From positions 1 through 26,442 of IMG/VR virus record IMGVR_UViG_3300017759_000059: DNA of 26,442 nt, one strand, 5' to 3'. A model generated the notes under the pieces. That model made no database searches and was not told the DNA's origin. It saw nothing but the letters and a program-made list of their open reading frames with translations. Origin of the DNA: a virus. How positions within the stretch are numbered: position 1 is the stretch's first letter; each line of letters starts with the position of its first letter. Below are positions 14,732-21,231 of the stretch, piece by piece. The translations under genes were made by a program, and so were the position numbers.

Positions 14732-15961
14732 ATGTCTGCTAAAGAATTTGATCTGAATCTTAACACCGCCCGTCTACTCATGGAGGAACCGTTCTTCGCG
14801 GCAATCTCTCGACGTATTGACAAGCGAGCATCTTACGCTATCCCCACCGCCGGGGTCATGATCAATCCCGACACTGCACAGTTTGAGATGCTTTACAATC
14901 CCAAGTTCTTTGCAGACTTGACAGACCTTGAGCGCACCGACATTCTCAAGCACGAGTTCTACCATGTACTATTCGAGCATGTTACTGGTCGTATGCCAAT
15001 CGATGTTAAACTAAAGTTGTGGAACATTGCAACTGACCTTGCTATCAACTCACACTTACAGAATCTACCCAAGGGTGGCTTGATTCCTGGCGAGCCAGGA
15101 ACGCCATTCGAGCACCTTCCTCGTGGTGAATCGGCCGAGTGGTATCTTGCCAACATGCCTGAGTTTGATAACGACAAGGGTAGCAACCAGTCAGGACCGT
15201 CGAGTTCTGAATCACAGGGCGAGGGCAGTTCTGGAGGCGACCCAAGCGACAGAGACAGTCAGTCTGACGGTATCCCCGACACGATCGATGACCACTCTGG
15301 TTGGCAAGAGTGCTCACAGGAAGTCAAGGACATGGCCAAGGAACGACTCAAGGAAGTTGTGCGTAAAGCTGCCGAAGAAGCAAGCGCCAGTAATCGGTGG
15401 GGTTCTGTATCTCAGGCTACTCGCAAGAAAGTTATGAAGATGCTTGAAACAAAGGTTGACTGGCGCAAGGTTCTTCGCTTCTTTGTCAAGTCTTCCCAGC
15501 GAGCTAACCGTTCTAGTTCAATCAAGCGTATCAACCGTCGCTACGCCTACGTCCACCCAGGTCGTAAAGCTAACCGAGTTGCACGAGTCGCCGTCTCTGT
15601 GGACCAATCTGGCTCTGTTGACGACAACATGCTTGCCATGTTCTTTGCAGAACTTAACAAGTTGGCGCAGATTGCGGAGTTTACCGTGATTCCATTCGAT
15701 ACGCAGGTTGATGAGGATAAGGTCTTTACCTGGAAGAAGGGGCAGACTAAGCTTCCTGAGCGAGTATTGCAGGGAGGTACTTGTTTTGAGGCTCCTACAG
15801 ATTATGTAAACAAAGAAGGGTTCGATGGTCATATCATTCTAACGGATATGTGCGCGCCCAAGCCCAAGCCCAGCAAGTGTCAGCGAATGTGGATGACTAC
15901 TAAGGAACATGCACAGCGCAACTACTTTTCGACAAATGAACGTGTCGTGGCAGTAGATTAA
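14732..15961 (+). CDS. Metallopeptidase-like plus VWA-like protein (DUF2201 type)
   Basis: 409 aa from ATG 14732 (TTGGAG upstream; an in-frame TTG at 14720 is less likely). N-terminal zinc-peptidase motif HEFYH (74-78). A low-complexity Ser/Gly/Asp linker spans about residues 148-195. The C-terminal VWA-like domain has a MIDAS-type D-x-S-x-S (VDQSGS, D291/S293/S295), then PFDTQV and a GGT motif (LQGGTCF). This is the DUF2201 architecture usually coded beside a MoxR ATPase, as here. The pair probably forms an ATP-driven metal-insertion or protein-remodelling complex; substrate unknown. Confidence 0.88.
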   Translation: MSAKEFDLNLNTARLLMEEPFFAAISRRIDKRASYAIPTAGVMINPDTAQFEMLYNPKFFADLTDLERTDILKHEFYHVLFEHVTGRMPIDVKLKLWNIATDLAINSHLQNLPKGGLIPGEPGTPFEHLPRGESAEWYLANMPEFDNDKGSNQSGPSSSESQGEGSSGGDPSDRDSQSDGIPDTIDDHSGWQECSQEVKDMAKERLKEVVRKAAEEASASNRWGSVSQATRKKVMKMLETKVDWRKVLRFFVKSSQRANRSSSIKRINRRYAYVHPGRKANRVARVAVSVDQSGSVDDNMLAMFFAELNKLAQIAEFTVIPFDTQVDEDKVFTWKKGQTKLPERVLQGGTCFEAPTDYVNKEGFDGHIILTDMCAPKPKPSKCQRMWMTTKEHAQRNYFSTNERVVAVD

Positions 15962-15964
15962 AAC

Positions 15965-16204
15965 CCACGGACAGAGAGTCGGTGGTGTCGGTTGGTCAAC
16001 TCTTGCGCTTTGCAGGGCAACCGGCGATTCTTGGATATTAAAATAGGATTAGGCGCGATTGTCTATAACCGCGTCCGCGTTATCGCTTATCCGGTGTAAG
16101 AGGTCATCTATTAACGAGACCCATCCTGAACTCGATGTAACAGAATAAAATTAGACATAGGCTGGCGAACGTCAAGGCGGTGAGGACAGCCTGACCCAAG
16201 AATC
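15965..16204 (+). ncRNA. Candidate structured RNA after the VWA gene
   Basis: A 275-nt gene-free, GC-richer gap with nested complementary segments. H1: CCAC-G-GAC (15965-15972) with GTC-G-GTGG (15978-15985). H2: GTCGGTTG (15987-15994) with CAACCGGC (16018-16025), one G-U, and an inner CTTGC/GCAGG hairpin. H3, long range: GATTCTTGG (16026-16034) with CCAAGAATC (16196-16204), 9 bp perfect. Inside H3: GCGAT/ATCGC (16055-16059/16082-16086) with flanking GGAT/ATCC, and AGGCT/AGCCT (16159-16163/16188-16192). No known RNA family recognised and no U-tract at the end. It may be an independent RNA or a 3' UTR element. Confidence 0.55.
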
Positions 16205-16236
16205 TAACTTTTCATATCTTGTAACATAGTTATTGT

Positions 16237-16461
16237 ATGAAGCAAAAATATGATACGGGTGATTTCGTTGCTTGCTATATAACTAATACCGAAGTTTATG
16301 AAGAGCTGCTAATTTGGGGAATGGTAATAGAGATTTCTCCAACTTTAGAGGACATTCTAATTTTAGATAAAGACGGCAACACCCGATGGTGGCCATCTCA
16401 CCGCTGGCGACCACTCAAAAATCTTAAAAAAACTATTGACATCTATGGCAAATTAGCTTAA
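16237..16461 (+). CDS. SH3-like mini-barrel protein (74 aa)
   Basis: MKQKYDTGDFVACYITN, LLIWGMVIEISPTLEDILILDKDGNTRWWPSHRWRPL. The 'D-x-D-G-N-x-x-W-W' strand pair matches the cassette family. No good ribosome site is visible. Confidence 0.65.
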   Translation: MKQKYDTGDFVACYITNTEVYEELLIWGMVIEISPTLEDILILDKDGNTRWWPSHRWRPLKNLKKTIDIYGKLA

Positions 16462-16464
16462 AAT
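16436..16464 (+). promoter_or_regulatory. Sigma70-type promoter
   Basis: TTGACA 16436-16441, 17-bp spacer, TAAAAT 16459-16464, overlapping the end of the preceding gene. Confidence 0.75.
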
Positions 16465-16494
16465 AAGATCTAGATAACGAAAGGAAAGACAAGC

Positions 16495-16548
16495 ATGAGA
16501 TTGAAAATCTTGATGGACATTATCCGAGCTATTTTTGGAGGAAAGTAG
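16495..16548 (+). CDS. 17-aa amphipathic micropeptide or leader peptide
   Basis: ATG 16495 follows GAAAGGAAAG; the frame reads MRLKILMDIIRAIFGGK and stops at the base before the next ATG. The helix has a basic and a hydrophobic face. Its last codons (GGA GGA AAG) double as the ribosome site of the next gene, so it could act as a coupling leader. Confidence 0.4.
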   Translation: MRLKILMDIIRAIFGGK

Positions 16549-16782
16549 ATGGCTATAAGATGCAAAACAGAGATGCCGACCAAAAAACTGGAAATAGACC
16601 TGACGGGACCAGAAGGAAATGCTTTTGTTCTTATGGGGTATGCACAAAGGTGGGGTCGCCAGCTCGGCTATAGTGATCATAGAATTAAATGTATCATCGA
16701 CGAGATGAAGCTGACTAACTATGAAGGCTTGGTGTATACTTTCGATCGTGAGTTCGGACATTTTGTGACAATTTGGAGATAA
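16549..16782 (+). CDS. Conserved-type phage hypothetical (77 aa)
   Basis: GGAGGA site, ATG directly after the micropeptide stop. KLEIDLTGPEGNAFVLMGYAQRWGRQLGY, then IIDEMKLTNYEGLVYTFDREFGHFVTIWR: a compact alpha/beta protein of a kind I recall as a recurrent hypothetical in large phages. No function known. Confidence 0.75.
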   Translation: MAIRCKTEMPTKKLEIDLTGPEGNAFVLMGYAQRWGRQLGYSDHRIKCIIDEMKLTNYEGLVYTFDREFGHFVTIWR

Positions 16783-16783
16783 A

Positions 16784-17104
16784 ATGCTAGACAATTTTGT
16801 TGATGAAAAGACAGCAAGAAGAAGACTCTACTCCCAGGGTAGACACGTCCTTCGTTCTATCCTTGAAGCATACGACACAGGGATGCTCGACGACCCCCGT
16901 TCAGCTGCTAATCTTTGCACCTTGTTCGCACTTTGTATTGAAGGTAAAGTGCGAGCAAAGTTCGATGACGATACAGCTCTCACCAAGTGGTCCATGACAG
17001 AAGACTGGACCAAGCACCTTCGCGACGTAGAAGACTCGATTTTGAAGTCAAAATTAATTGAAGGACCATGGAAAAAAACAGTTGACAACGACGTAAATAC
17101 CTGA
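16784..17104 (+). CDS. Hypothetical helical protein (106 aa)
   Basis: Starts 1 nt after the previous stop with GGAG in that gene's end. All-helical (RRRLYSQGRHVLRSILEAYDTGML, AANLCTLFALCIEGKVRAKF). The coding end contains the next promoter. Not recognised. Confidence 0.65.
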   Translation: MLDNFVDEKTARRRLYSQGRHVLRSILEAYDTGMLDDPRSAANLCTLFALCIEGKVRAKFDDDTALTKWSMTEDWTKHLRDVEDSILKSKLIEGPWKKTVDNDVNT

Positions 17105-17110
17105 TATAAT
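17082..17110 (+). promoter_or_regulatory. Sigma70-type promoter, full consensus
   Basis: TTGACA 17082-17087, 17-bp spacer, TATAAT 17105-17110 with an extended -10 (TGA just before). Serves the unit 17139-18415. Confidence 0.88.
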
Positions 17111-17138
17111 TATATTATAACAATAAAGGAGTATTTAG

Positions 17139-17339
17139 ATGGAAGCCGTTTGTATTGATTGTCACACCGAGTTCAACCCTAAGAGGCTTGAGCTTGGATA
17201 TCGCACTTGCCTTGACTGTGGTTCAACCCGCGCACTACGCGAGATGAACCGCAAAGCAAAGTGCTCCGCCCCTGCTTACAACAAAGGTGCTTACCAGTAT
17301 GTTGGTTCGGTTGAAGCCGCCCGAGGAGTAGGTCGATGA
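17139..17339 (+). CDS. Zinc-ribbon protein (66 aa)
   Basis: Two knuckles C5-x2-C8 (CIDC) and C24-x2-C27 (CLDC) spaced as in a small zinc ribbon; the link FNPKRLELGYRTC and the tail CSAPAYNKGAYQYV look like a recurrent phage family. Strong AAGGAG site. Likely nucleic-acid or protein binding. Confidence 0.75.
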   Translation: MEAVCIDCHTEFNPKRLELGYRTCLDCGSTRALREMNRKAKCSAPAYNKGAYQYVGSVEAARGVGR

Positions 17340-17518
17340 AGTTTGTTTCTATTGTATTTTGTTTGCTGTTCCTCACTGGCTGCCCACTCGAAGAAGATTG
17401 TGACAAGGTGATGCGTTGTGAAGACGATGTCGAGTTACTTTGCGACAAGAACGATTCGGGTTGCGGTGAAGACTGTCATTATTATGTTTACGAAAATTGC
17501 TACGAGGTCTGCAAATGA
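17336..17518 (+). CDS. Cys-rich lipoprotein (60 aa)
   Basis: Signal peptide MKFVSIVFCLLFLTGC with lipobox LTGC (lipid Cys16). The 45-residue mature part is acidic and holds seven more Cys (CD..MRCEDD..LLC..SGCGEDC..ENCYEVC), suggesting a disulfide-rich knot outside the cytoplasm. ATGA overlaps at both ends. Confidence 0.78.
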   Translation: MKFVSIVFCLLFLTGCPLEEDCDKVMRCEDDVELLCDKNDSGCGEDCHYYVYENCYEVCK

Positions 17519-17730
17519 AACTCGGAGAGCTGGTGAGTTACAAGATCGAACCTTGGGAGCAACTCAGTAGCCACTGTGTTACTAAAGAATGGGGTGTTGG
17601 TCTTGTTACTTGGTGGGATGGTCATGGCAAGTGTAGAGTTTTGTGGTCAAAGAAGGGGTTGGTTGTGCCTCACGATGATTGGGAATTAGTGCCTCATGCA
17701 AATCGGCGACCTGATAAAGTTCCAGTATGA
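17515..17730 (+). CDS. Mini-barrel cassette protein with stop-loss extension (71 aa)
   Basis: ATG 17515 overlaps the lipoprotein stop by 4 nt. MKLGELVSYKIEPW, WGVGLVTWWDGHGKCRVLWSKKGLVVPHDDWELVPHANR. At the junction the usual GGTGAC is GGCGAC, so the frame does not stop and adds RPDKVPV, overlapping the next gene by 35 nt. Confidence 0.72.
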   Translation: MKLGELVSYKIEPWEQLSSHCVTKEWGVGLVTWWDGHGKCRVLWSKKGLVVPHDDWELVPHANRRPDKVPV

Positions 17731-17875
17731 TGGCTACCATAAGTCGTATGGCCCCGGTGTTGTAACTAAGATTGAGTATGATCTAGGCGACGGAGAGGGC
17801 ACAGGCTACGCAATGTTTAATGAACTTTTGATGTTTAGATTCAGTGAAGTGGAGAAAATCAATGAAGCAAGGTGA
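17696..17875 (+). CDS. Mini-barrel cassette protein (59 aa)
   Basis: Start ATG 17696 lies inside the preceding gene. MQIGDLIKFQYDG, GPGVVTKIEYDLGDGEGTGYAMFNELLMFRFSEVEKINEAR: GDL opening, G-V-V strand, and the ending INEAR in place of ISESR. 14-nt overlap with the next cassette confirms the frame. Confidence 0.75.
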   Translation: MQIGDLIKFQYDGYHKSYGPGVVTKIEYDLGDGEGTGYAMFNELLMFRFSEVEKINEAR

Positions 17876-18038
17876 CATTGTAAAATACGGACATTCAAAG
17901 TATAGCGACGGGTCAGACGTGACAGCCGTCGTCCTTTATGTAAATGAAGAAGGTGGCACACTCAAGGTGTTGGACAAGTTTGGCAACGTAGATTGGTTCG
18001 TCACAAGTCACTGTGAGGTTGTCAGTGAAAGTCGGTGA
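17862..18038 (+). CDS. Mini-barrel cassette protein (58 aa)
   Basis: ATG 17862 with GGAG upstream (an in-frame GTG at 17844 is less likely). MKQGDIVKYGHSKYSDGSDVTAVVLYVNEEG, LKVLDKFGNVDWFVTSHCEVVSESR. Full cassette form with ESR ending. Confidence 0.8.
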   Translation: MKQGDIVKYGHSKYSDGSDVTAVVLYVNEEGGTLKVLDKFGNVDWFVTSHCEVVSESR

Positions 18039-18237
18039 TTTGGTTAAAGAGAACTGGGGGCTAGAACGGACTGCCGTTGTGCTTTCTCCAGTTCGTCGAT
18101 CGACGCCCAGTGACAACCATTTTTTAGGCGTAGCGTATCATGATGTACACCCAGTCGTTGATGTTTTGTTGTTCGAAGCTGGTGTCAAAGTGGTGAGAGA
18201 CATTGATGGCTTGGAGGTTATCAGTGAAAGTCGGTGA
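18025..18237 (+). CDS. Mini-barrel cassette protein, GTG start (70 aa)
   Basis: GTG 18025 at the shared junction, 14-nt overlap. MKVGDLVKENWGLERTAVVLSPVRR; VVDVLLFEAGVKVVRDIDGLEVISESR. Confidence 0.8.
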   Translation: MKVGDLVKENWGLERTAVVLSPVRRSTPSDNHFLGVAYHDVHPVVDVLLFEAGVKVVRDIDGLEVISESR

Positions 18238-18415
18238 CTTAGTAATAGACAACCATCCAAACCGAGGTATGGGTCCTGAAAGAATTGGTGTACTTGTCAA
18301 TCAGACTCGATTAGGCACATCATCATTAAACAAGTCGTTTAGGGTGTTGTGGCGTGATGGCACCATTGGAAATAATGTTTGGGATTATGACTTAAAAATA
18401 GTAAAAAGTCCTTGA
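18224..18415 (+). CDS. Mini-barrel cassette protein, GTG start (63 aa), last of array 2
   Basis: GTG 18224 preceded by TTGGAGG, 14-nt overlap. MKVGDLVIDNHPNRGMGPERIGVLVNQ; SFRVLWRDGTIGNNVWDYDLKIVKSP. It ends without ESR; its stop overlaps the next promoter. Confidence 0.8.
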   Translation: MKVGDLVIDNHPNRGMGPERIGVLVNQTRLGTSSLNKSFRVLWRDGTIGNNVWDYDLKIVKSP

Positions 18416-18440
18416 CTTTCAGTAGTTTAGCTGCTATACT
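18412..18440 (+). promoter_or_regulatory. Sigma70-type promoter with extended -10
   Basis: TTGACT 18412-18417, 17-bp spacer, TGC before TATACT 18435-18440. Confidence 0.82.
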
Positions 18441-18475
18441 ATAAGAGTAGAAACAATCAAGAAAGGTTATTTTCT

Positions 18476-18655
18476 ATGGCTGGTAAAGCAAGAATGAGAT
18501 TTGTTGCGAGGTCGAATCGACTTCGCTTTGAGCGTGACAGTGGTCATTATGCAGGCGCAAACATTTATGGCGTCGACTGCATTTACTGTCACGAGTATTT
18601 CCCTAATGTAAAGAAGCCTGAGTTCGGCGGTCATGTGTGCAGGAGTTGCAAGTGA
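18476..18655 (+). CDS. Small zinc-ribbon protein (59 aa)
   Basis: Basic N-terminus (MAGKARMRFVARSNRLRFERD) followed by C35-x2-C38 (CIYC) and C55-x2-C58 (CRSC), one treble-clef or zinc-ribbon unit. AAAGG site about 10 nt upstream. GTGA overlap with the next gene. Confidence 0.75.
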   Translation: MAGKARMRFVARSNRLRFERDSGHYAGANIYGVDCIYCHEYFPNVKKPEFGGHVCRSCK

Positions 18656-18825
18656 GTTTTATTTATCGTAATTGGACAGTCCACAATTTAATTGGACACC
18701 CACTAAGTGAGGTCTCTTATTGGTTTTCTCTACCGCTTGTGGGCAAAGAGAAAGCTGAAAATGTTAGTGGATGGGTTCATGATGTGACACTTCCAGTTCA
18801 CGAACCTGCAACAGGGAGGGGATAA
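18652..18825 (+). CDS. Conserved-type phage hypothetical (57 aa)
   Basis: GTG 18652 (AGGAG upstream). NWTVHNLIGHPLSEVSYWF ... WVHDVTLPVHEP is a motif set I recall from phage hypotheticals. Possibly membrane-associated through one amphipathic helix. No function known. Confidence 0.65.
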   Translation: MSFIYRNWTVHNLIGHPLSEVSYWFSLPLVGKEKAENVSGWVHDVTLPVHEPATGRG

Positions 18826-19172
18826 TGGGTTATCGTAGTGATGTAGGTTTTGCTTGTGATCCAATCATCAAAGATGTGGTTGAGACTGTGGCGGAGTGGG
18901 ATAAAGAGTTAAAGGAATTGATTGACTATGCCGAAGACATGTCGCCTGACGACCATGGACGATGGAGGTTCGAAGATGTCAAGTGGTACGAAAGTTATCC
19001 CGACGTACAAATCCTAGAAAACATTATGCTAATGTGCGACAACGTAGACATTTCCGGTCTTGCATATGATTCATACGGCTTCATCCGTATCGGAGAAGAG
19101 CTTGATGATGTTGAGATGAAGGGTGATACATCTGCGTTTGACCTTTACGTCAACAGGAGTATAGACATATGA
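18825..19172 (+). CDS. Conserved-type phage hypothetical, MGYRSDV family (115 aa)
   Basis: Begins MGYRSDVGFACD, a signature of a widespread phage hypothetical family. Acidic; WRFEDVKWYESYPDVQILENIM and SYGFIRIGEELDDVEMKGD follow the family's layout. ATG overlaps the preceding stop by 1 nt. Confidence 0.75.
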   Translation: MGYRSDVGFACDPIIKDVVETVAEWDKELKELIDYAEDMSPDDHGRWRFEDVKWYESYPDVQILENIMLMCDNVDISGLAYDSYGFIRIGEELDDVEMKGDTSAFDLYVNRSIDI

Positions 19173-19420
19173 TTAAAGAAGGCACAATCGTAAAGGGCAA
19201 TAGGAACAATGAGACAGTTTCAGGCGTTATCACCAAGACGAAGACACACAAGCGCAAGTCAGCAGCTTATGGTCGATCCGAGGTTGAACTTGAAATCACA
19301 TTAGCAGAAGTTCTGTTTCAGGTCGAAGGAAATGAACGAGCCATCTATGCTTATGTGGAAGATGAATTTTATATGATCAAGGACACAATAGCCGCACCAG
19401 CAGGATTGGAGTTAGCATGA
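19169..19420 (+). CDS. SH3-like small protein (83 aa)
   Basis: MIKEGTIVKGNRNNETVSGVITKTKTH, EVELEITLAEVLFQVEGNERAIYAYVEDEFYMI. Beta-rich barrel with a Lys-rich hairpin. ATGA overlaps both neighbours. Confidence 0.65.
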   Translation: MIKEGTIVKGNRNNETVSGVITKTKTHKRKSAAYGRSEVELEITLAEVLFQVEGNERAIYAYVEDEFYMIKDTIAAPAGLELA

Positions 19421-19587
19421 ACGAGGATACATTAACCGAGGCGATCAACGTGGCAGCCGTCGTTGCTTTGATTAATCAAAAGTTTGTTGAAAATTACGAG
19501 AACGAAGACAAGCAAAAAGTCTTGACAGAAGTATTAAATGATGTTAAACTATTACTACAACCAACAACGAACAATGAGGTTCACTAA
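19417..19587 (+). CDS. Small helical protein (56 aa)
   Basis: ATGA overlap on the left, 1-nt overlap on the right. MNEDTLTEAINVAAVVALINQKFVENY, then KQKVLTEVLNDVKLLL: two helices. The second half of the coding region holds the next promoter. Confidence 0.6.
   Translation: MNEDTLTEAINVAAVVALINQKFVENYENEDKQKVLTEVLNDVKLLLQPTTNNEVH
19522..19550 (+). promoter_or_regulatory. Sigma70-type promoter inside a coding region
   Basis: TTGACA 19522-19527, 17-bp spacer ending TGT, TAAACT 19545-19550. Placed to drive 19587-20384. Confidence 0.65.
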
Positions 19588-20099
19588 TGAAGTATAAGTC
19601 TTTTATTAACAAACTCAAGAAGCGCCTCGGCACTAAGGAACTGGATATTACCACTGATGAGTTCGGGGCAAACGGACGCAGGGAGTGGCTGATTTATGGT
19701 GACACTGTAGCCCGCTGGCACGTAGAGAGAGACGACTTTCGAGATCCAGAGTCGGAGCTTGTAGTGTCGAGTTTCCATACTAAGGGGGTAGGTCAAGAGT
19801 CTGACCCGCACACTGACTATTTCCCTGGGACTTATTGGAGCAATGCCACGCAGTTGATCGATAGATTAAAGTCGCCACCGGCAAAGTTCACCCCTGGTGT
19901 TCTTGTTCGGGGTAAAACAGAAAACAAACGAGCCAAGCGTCACGGCTATGCTGGAAAGACCGCATTGGTTATGGGAGCTAGTGGGAAATATATGAGCTTG
20001 CAGTTTGTGAGCGATTGCTGGATAGATGACACCGCTGCTCAATCATGGCGCGGGCAACTTACTTACCCTGTGCGCGACTTTGAGTTGGTGTCGGGATGA
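19587..20099 (+). CDS. Conserved-type phage protein with C-terminal KOW-like part (170 aa)
   Basis: N-terminal domain (1-100): KYKSFINKLKKRLG, REWLIYGDTVARWHVERDD, SSFHTKGVGQESDPHTDYFPGTYWSNATQLIDRL, a His/Tyr-rich block. C-terminal domain (102-170): FTPGVLVRGKTENKRAKRHGYAGKTALVMGASGKYMSLQFVSDCW ... FELVSG, resembling the local mini-barrels. Family and activity unknown. Confidence 0.72.
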   Translation: MKYKSFINKLKKRLGTKELDITTDEFGANGRREWLIYGDTVARWHVERDDFRDPESELVVSSFHTKGVGQESDPHTDYFPGTYWSNATQLIDRLKSPPAKFTPGVLVRGKTENKRAKRHGYAGKTALVMGASGKYMSLQFVSDCWIDDTAAQSWRGQLTYPVRDFELVSG

Positions 20100-20275
20100 A
20101 ACAGATTTACAGGGTCCGTTATCGAGTCGGCAAAGAAAGAAGTCAAGAGATAATCGCGACGGAGAAGATTTGTCAGAAAAAGATAGCGGAACTTAAACAA
20201 CAACATGGAAGCAACATTAAATTCTCAAAGATGGTCACGGCAAGTAGTCATCCGAATGGATCTCCCCATGTTTAA
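20096..20275 (+). CDS. Small basic protein (59 aa)
   Basis: ATGA overlap with the previous gene. MKQIYRVRYRVGKERSQEIIATEKICQKKIAELKQQHG: two beta strands then a helix, a layout like small phage 'sigma-strand' hypotheticals. The tail NGSPHV is disordered. 8-nt overlap with the next gene. Confidence 0.6.
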   Translation: MKQIYRVRYRVGKERSQEIIATEKICQKKIAELKQQHGSNIKFSKMVTASSHPNGSPHV

Positions 20276-20384
20276 TTTTTTTATCACTATTATTTTTGCG
20301 TCAGCCATGTTTATTCTTGGCGATGCTGTAGGAATAGATGGATTGATAGAAATCTGTAACAAAATTGTTTCACTTTTTCAGTAA
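20268..20384 (+). CDS. 38-aa membrane micropeptide
   Basis: MFNFFITIIFASAMFILGDAVG gives one membrane helix from the first residue; the remainder (IDGLIEICNKIVSLFQ) is a short amphipathic helix. Start overlaps the preceding stop. Confidence 0.5.
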   Translation: MFNFFITIIFASAMFILGDAVGIDGLIEICNKIVSLFQ

Positions 20385-20392
20385 ATAAAGGC

Positions 20393-20431
20393 TTGACTTT
20401 TTTGTTGTTTGGGTATATAATGTCCAAACAA
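20393..20431 (+). promoter_or_regulatory. Promoter of the tRNA/micropeptide operon with inverted repeat over the -10
   Basis: TTGACT 20393-20398, 17-bp spacer, TATAAT 20416-20421. An 8-bp perfect inverted repeat, TTGTTTGG (20405-20412) and CCAAACAA (20424-20431), brackets the -10 box symmetrically, suitable for a dimeric repressor. Confidence 0.8.
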
Positions 20432-20453
20432 TAAAAGATAGGAGGTTAAATAA

Positions 20454-20543
20454 ATGTCTACGAATGAATTTTTGAAAGCATCACTGGTGCTTATTGGGTA
20501 CTTCGGCTTCATTGCTACTGCGATTTTTTCGACAGTAGCGTAA
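20454..20543 (+). CDS. 29-aa membrane micropeptide
   Basis: Perfect ribosome site AGGAGG. MSTNEFLKASLVLIGYFGFIATAIFSTVA has one membrane span (about residues 8-27). First gene of the tRNA operon, 7 nt before tRNA-Lys. Confidence 0.65.
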   Translation: MSTNEFLKASLVLIGYFGFIATAIFSTVA

Positions 20544-20550
20544 GCTTCAA

Positions 20551-20623
20551 GGGCTACTAGCTCAACTGGTAGAGCATCGGACTTTTAATCCGCAGGTTCA
20601 GGGTTCGAGTCCCTGGTGGCCCA
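20551..20623 (+). tRNA. tRNA-Lys (UUU)
   Basis: Acceptor GGGCTAC/GTGGCCC (one G-U), D-arm GCTCAACTGGTAGAGC, anticodon loop CTTTTAA with anticodon TTT, T-arm CAGGG-TTCGAGT-CCCTG, discriminator A. CCA is not encoded. Confidence 0.95.
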
Positions 20624-20649
20624 CGAAAATCTTATGAAAGGAGAATGAG

Positions 20650-20829
20650 ATGGATAATAACAAACTTGCTGGCTATTGCTTTTGGGCTTCGCTGGCTTCA
20701 GTTGTAGGTTCAATCGCTGTGTGGTCCCTCACCGGAGATGCAGACCCAGCACATGCTGAGAGATTCGGCATCTTCATCGGCTTGTGGGCACCAACTTTGA
20801 TGGGTCTTGCAAACTGGTTTAGAAAATAA
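20650..20829 (+). CDS. Two-span membrane protein (59 aa) between tRNA genes
   Basis: AAAGGAG site 8 nt upstream. Two hydrophobic segments, YCFWASLASVVGSIAVWSL (9-27) and FGIFIGLWAPTLMGLANWF (39-57), joined by a short acidic loop GDADPAHAER. A holin-like topology but no known family. Confidence 0.7.
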   Translation: MDNNKLAGYCFWASLASVVGSIAVWSLTGDADPAHAERFGIFIGLWAPTLMGLANWFRK

Positions 20830-20835
20830 AATCAA

Positions 20836-20907
<72 letters not shown>

Positions 20908-20920
20908 TATTTTTTTATTT

Positions 20921-20993
20921 GCGAGAATAGCTCAACTGGTAGAGCGCGACGTTGCCAACGTCGAGGTTGTGGGTTCGAGTCCCGCTTCTCGCT
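20921..20993 (+). tRNA. tRNA-Gly (GCC)
   Basis: Acceptor GCGAGAA/TTCTCGC, anticodon stem CGACG/CGTCG around TTGCCAA (anticodon GCC), T-arm GTGGG/CCCGC. No CCA. Confidence 0.94.
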
Positions 20994-20999
20994 CAATTT

Positions 21000-21076
21000 C
21001 GGGGTGTAGCGCAGTCTGGCAGCGCATCTGGTTTGGGACCAGAGGGTCGTAGGTTCAAATCCTACCATCCCGACCA
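21000..21076 (+). tRNA. tRNA-Pro (UGG)
   Basis: Acceptor CGGGGTG/CATCCCG, anticodon loop TTTGGGA (anticodon TGG) on stem TCTGG/CCAGA, T-arm GTAGG-TTCAAAT-CCTAC. The only one of the six with an encoded 3' CCA. Confidence 0.94.
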
Positions 21077-21078
21077 AA

Positions 21079-21160
21079 GGCTGGGTGGTGGAACTGGTAT
21101 ACACAGCAGACTTAAAATCTGCCGCCTTCGGGATTGCGGGTTCGAGTCCCGCTCTAGCTA
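21079..21160 (+). tRNA. tRNA-Leu (UAA)
   Basis: Class II tRNA with long variable arm (CGCCTTCGGGATTG). Anticodon loop CTTAAAA (anticodon TAA) on GCAGA/TCTGC, T-arm GCGGG-TTCGAGT-CCCGC. Acceptor GGCTGGG/TCTAGCT has three G-U pairs, including the first, as in some bacterial tRNA-Leu. Followed by CTTTTTTT (21161-21168), which may end the tRNA transcript. Confidence 0.9.
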
Positions 21161-21179
21161 CTTTTTTTAATCTTTTTTG

Positions 21180-21208
21180 TTGACAAAGTGTTGAAATTTT
21201 GATATACT
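21180..21208 (+). promoter_or_regulatory. Sigma70-type promoter for tRNA-Arg and following genes
   Basis: TTGACA 21180-21185, 17-bp spacer, TATACT 21203-21208. Confidence 0.85.
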
Positions 21209-21231
21209 GTAAGTATAGAAAATGAGGATTT

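Noticed and set aside
16117-16135. ACCCATCCTGAACTCG resembles loop C of 5S rRNA
   Set aside because: Only about 15 bases match; the flanking helices and the 3' half of 5S rRNA are absent.
21161-21180. T-runs after tRNA-Leu as a classical intrinsic terminator
   Set aside because: There is no separate hairpin; the tRNA itself may serve as the stem, so it is noted with the tRNA instead of as a terminator.
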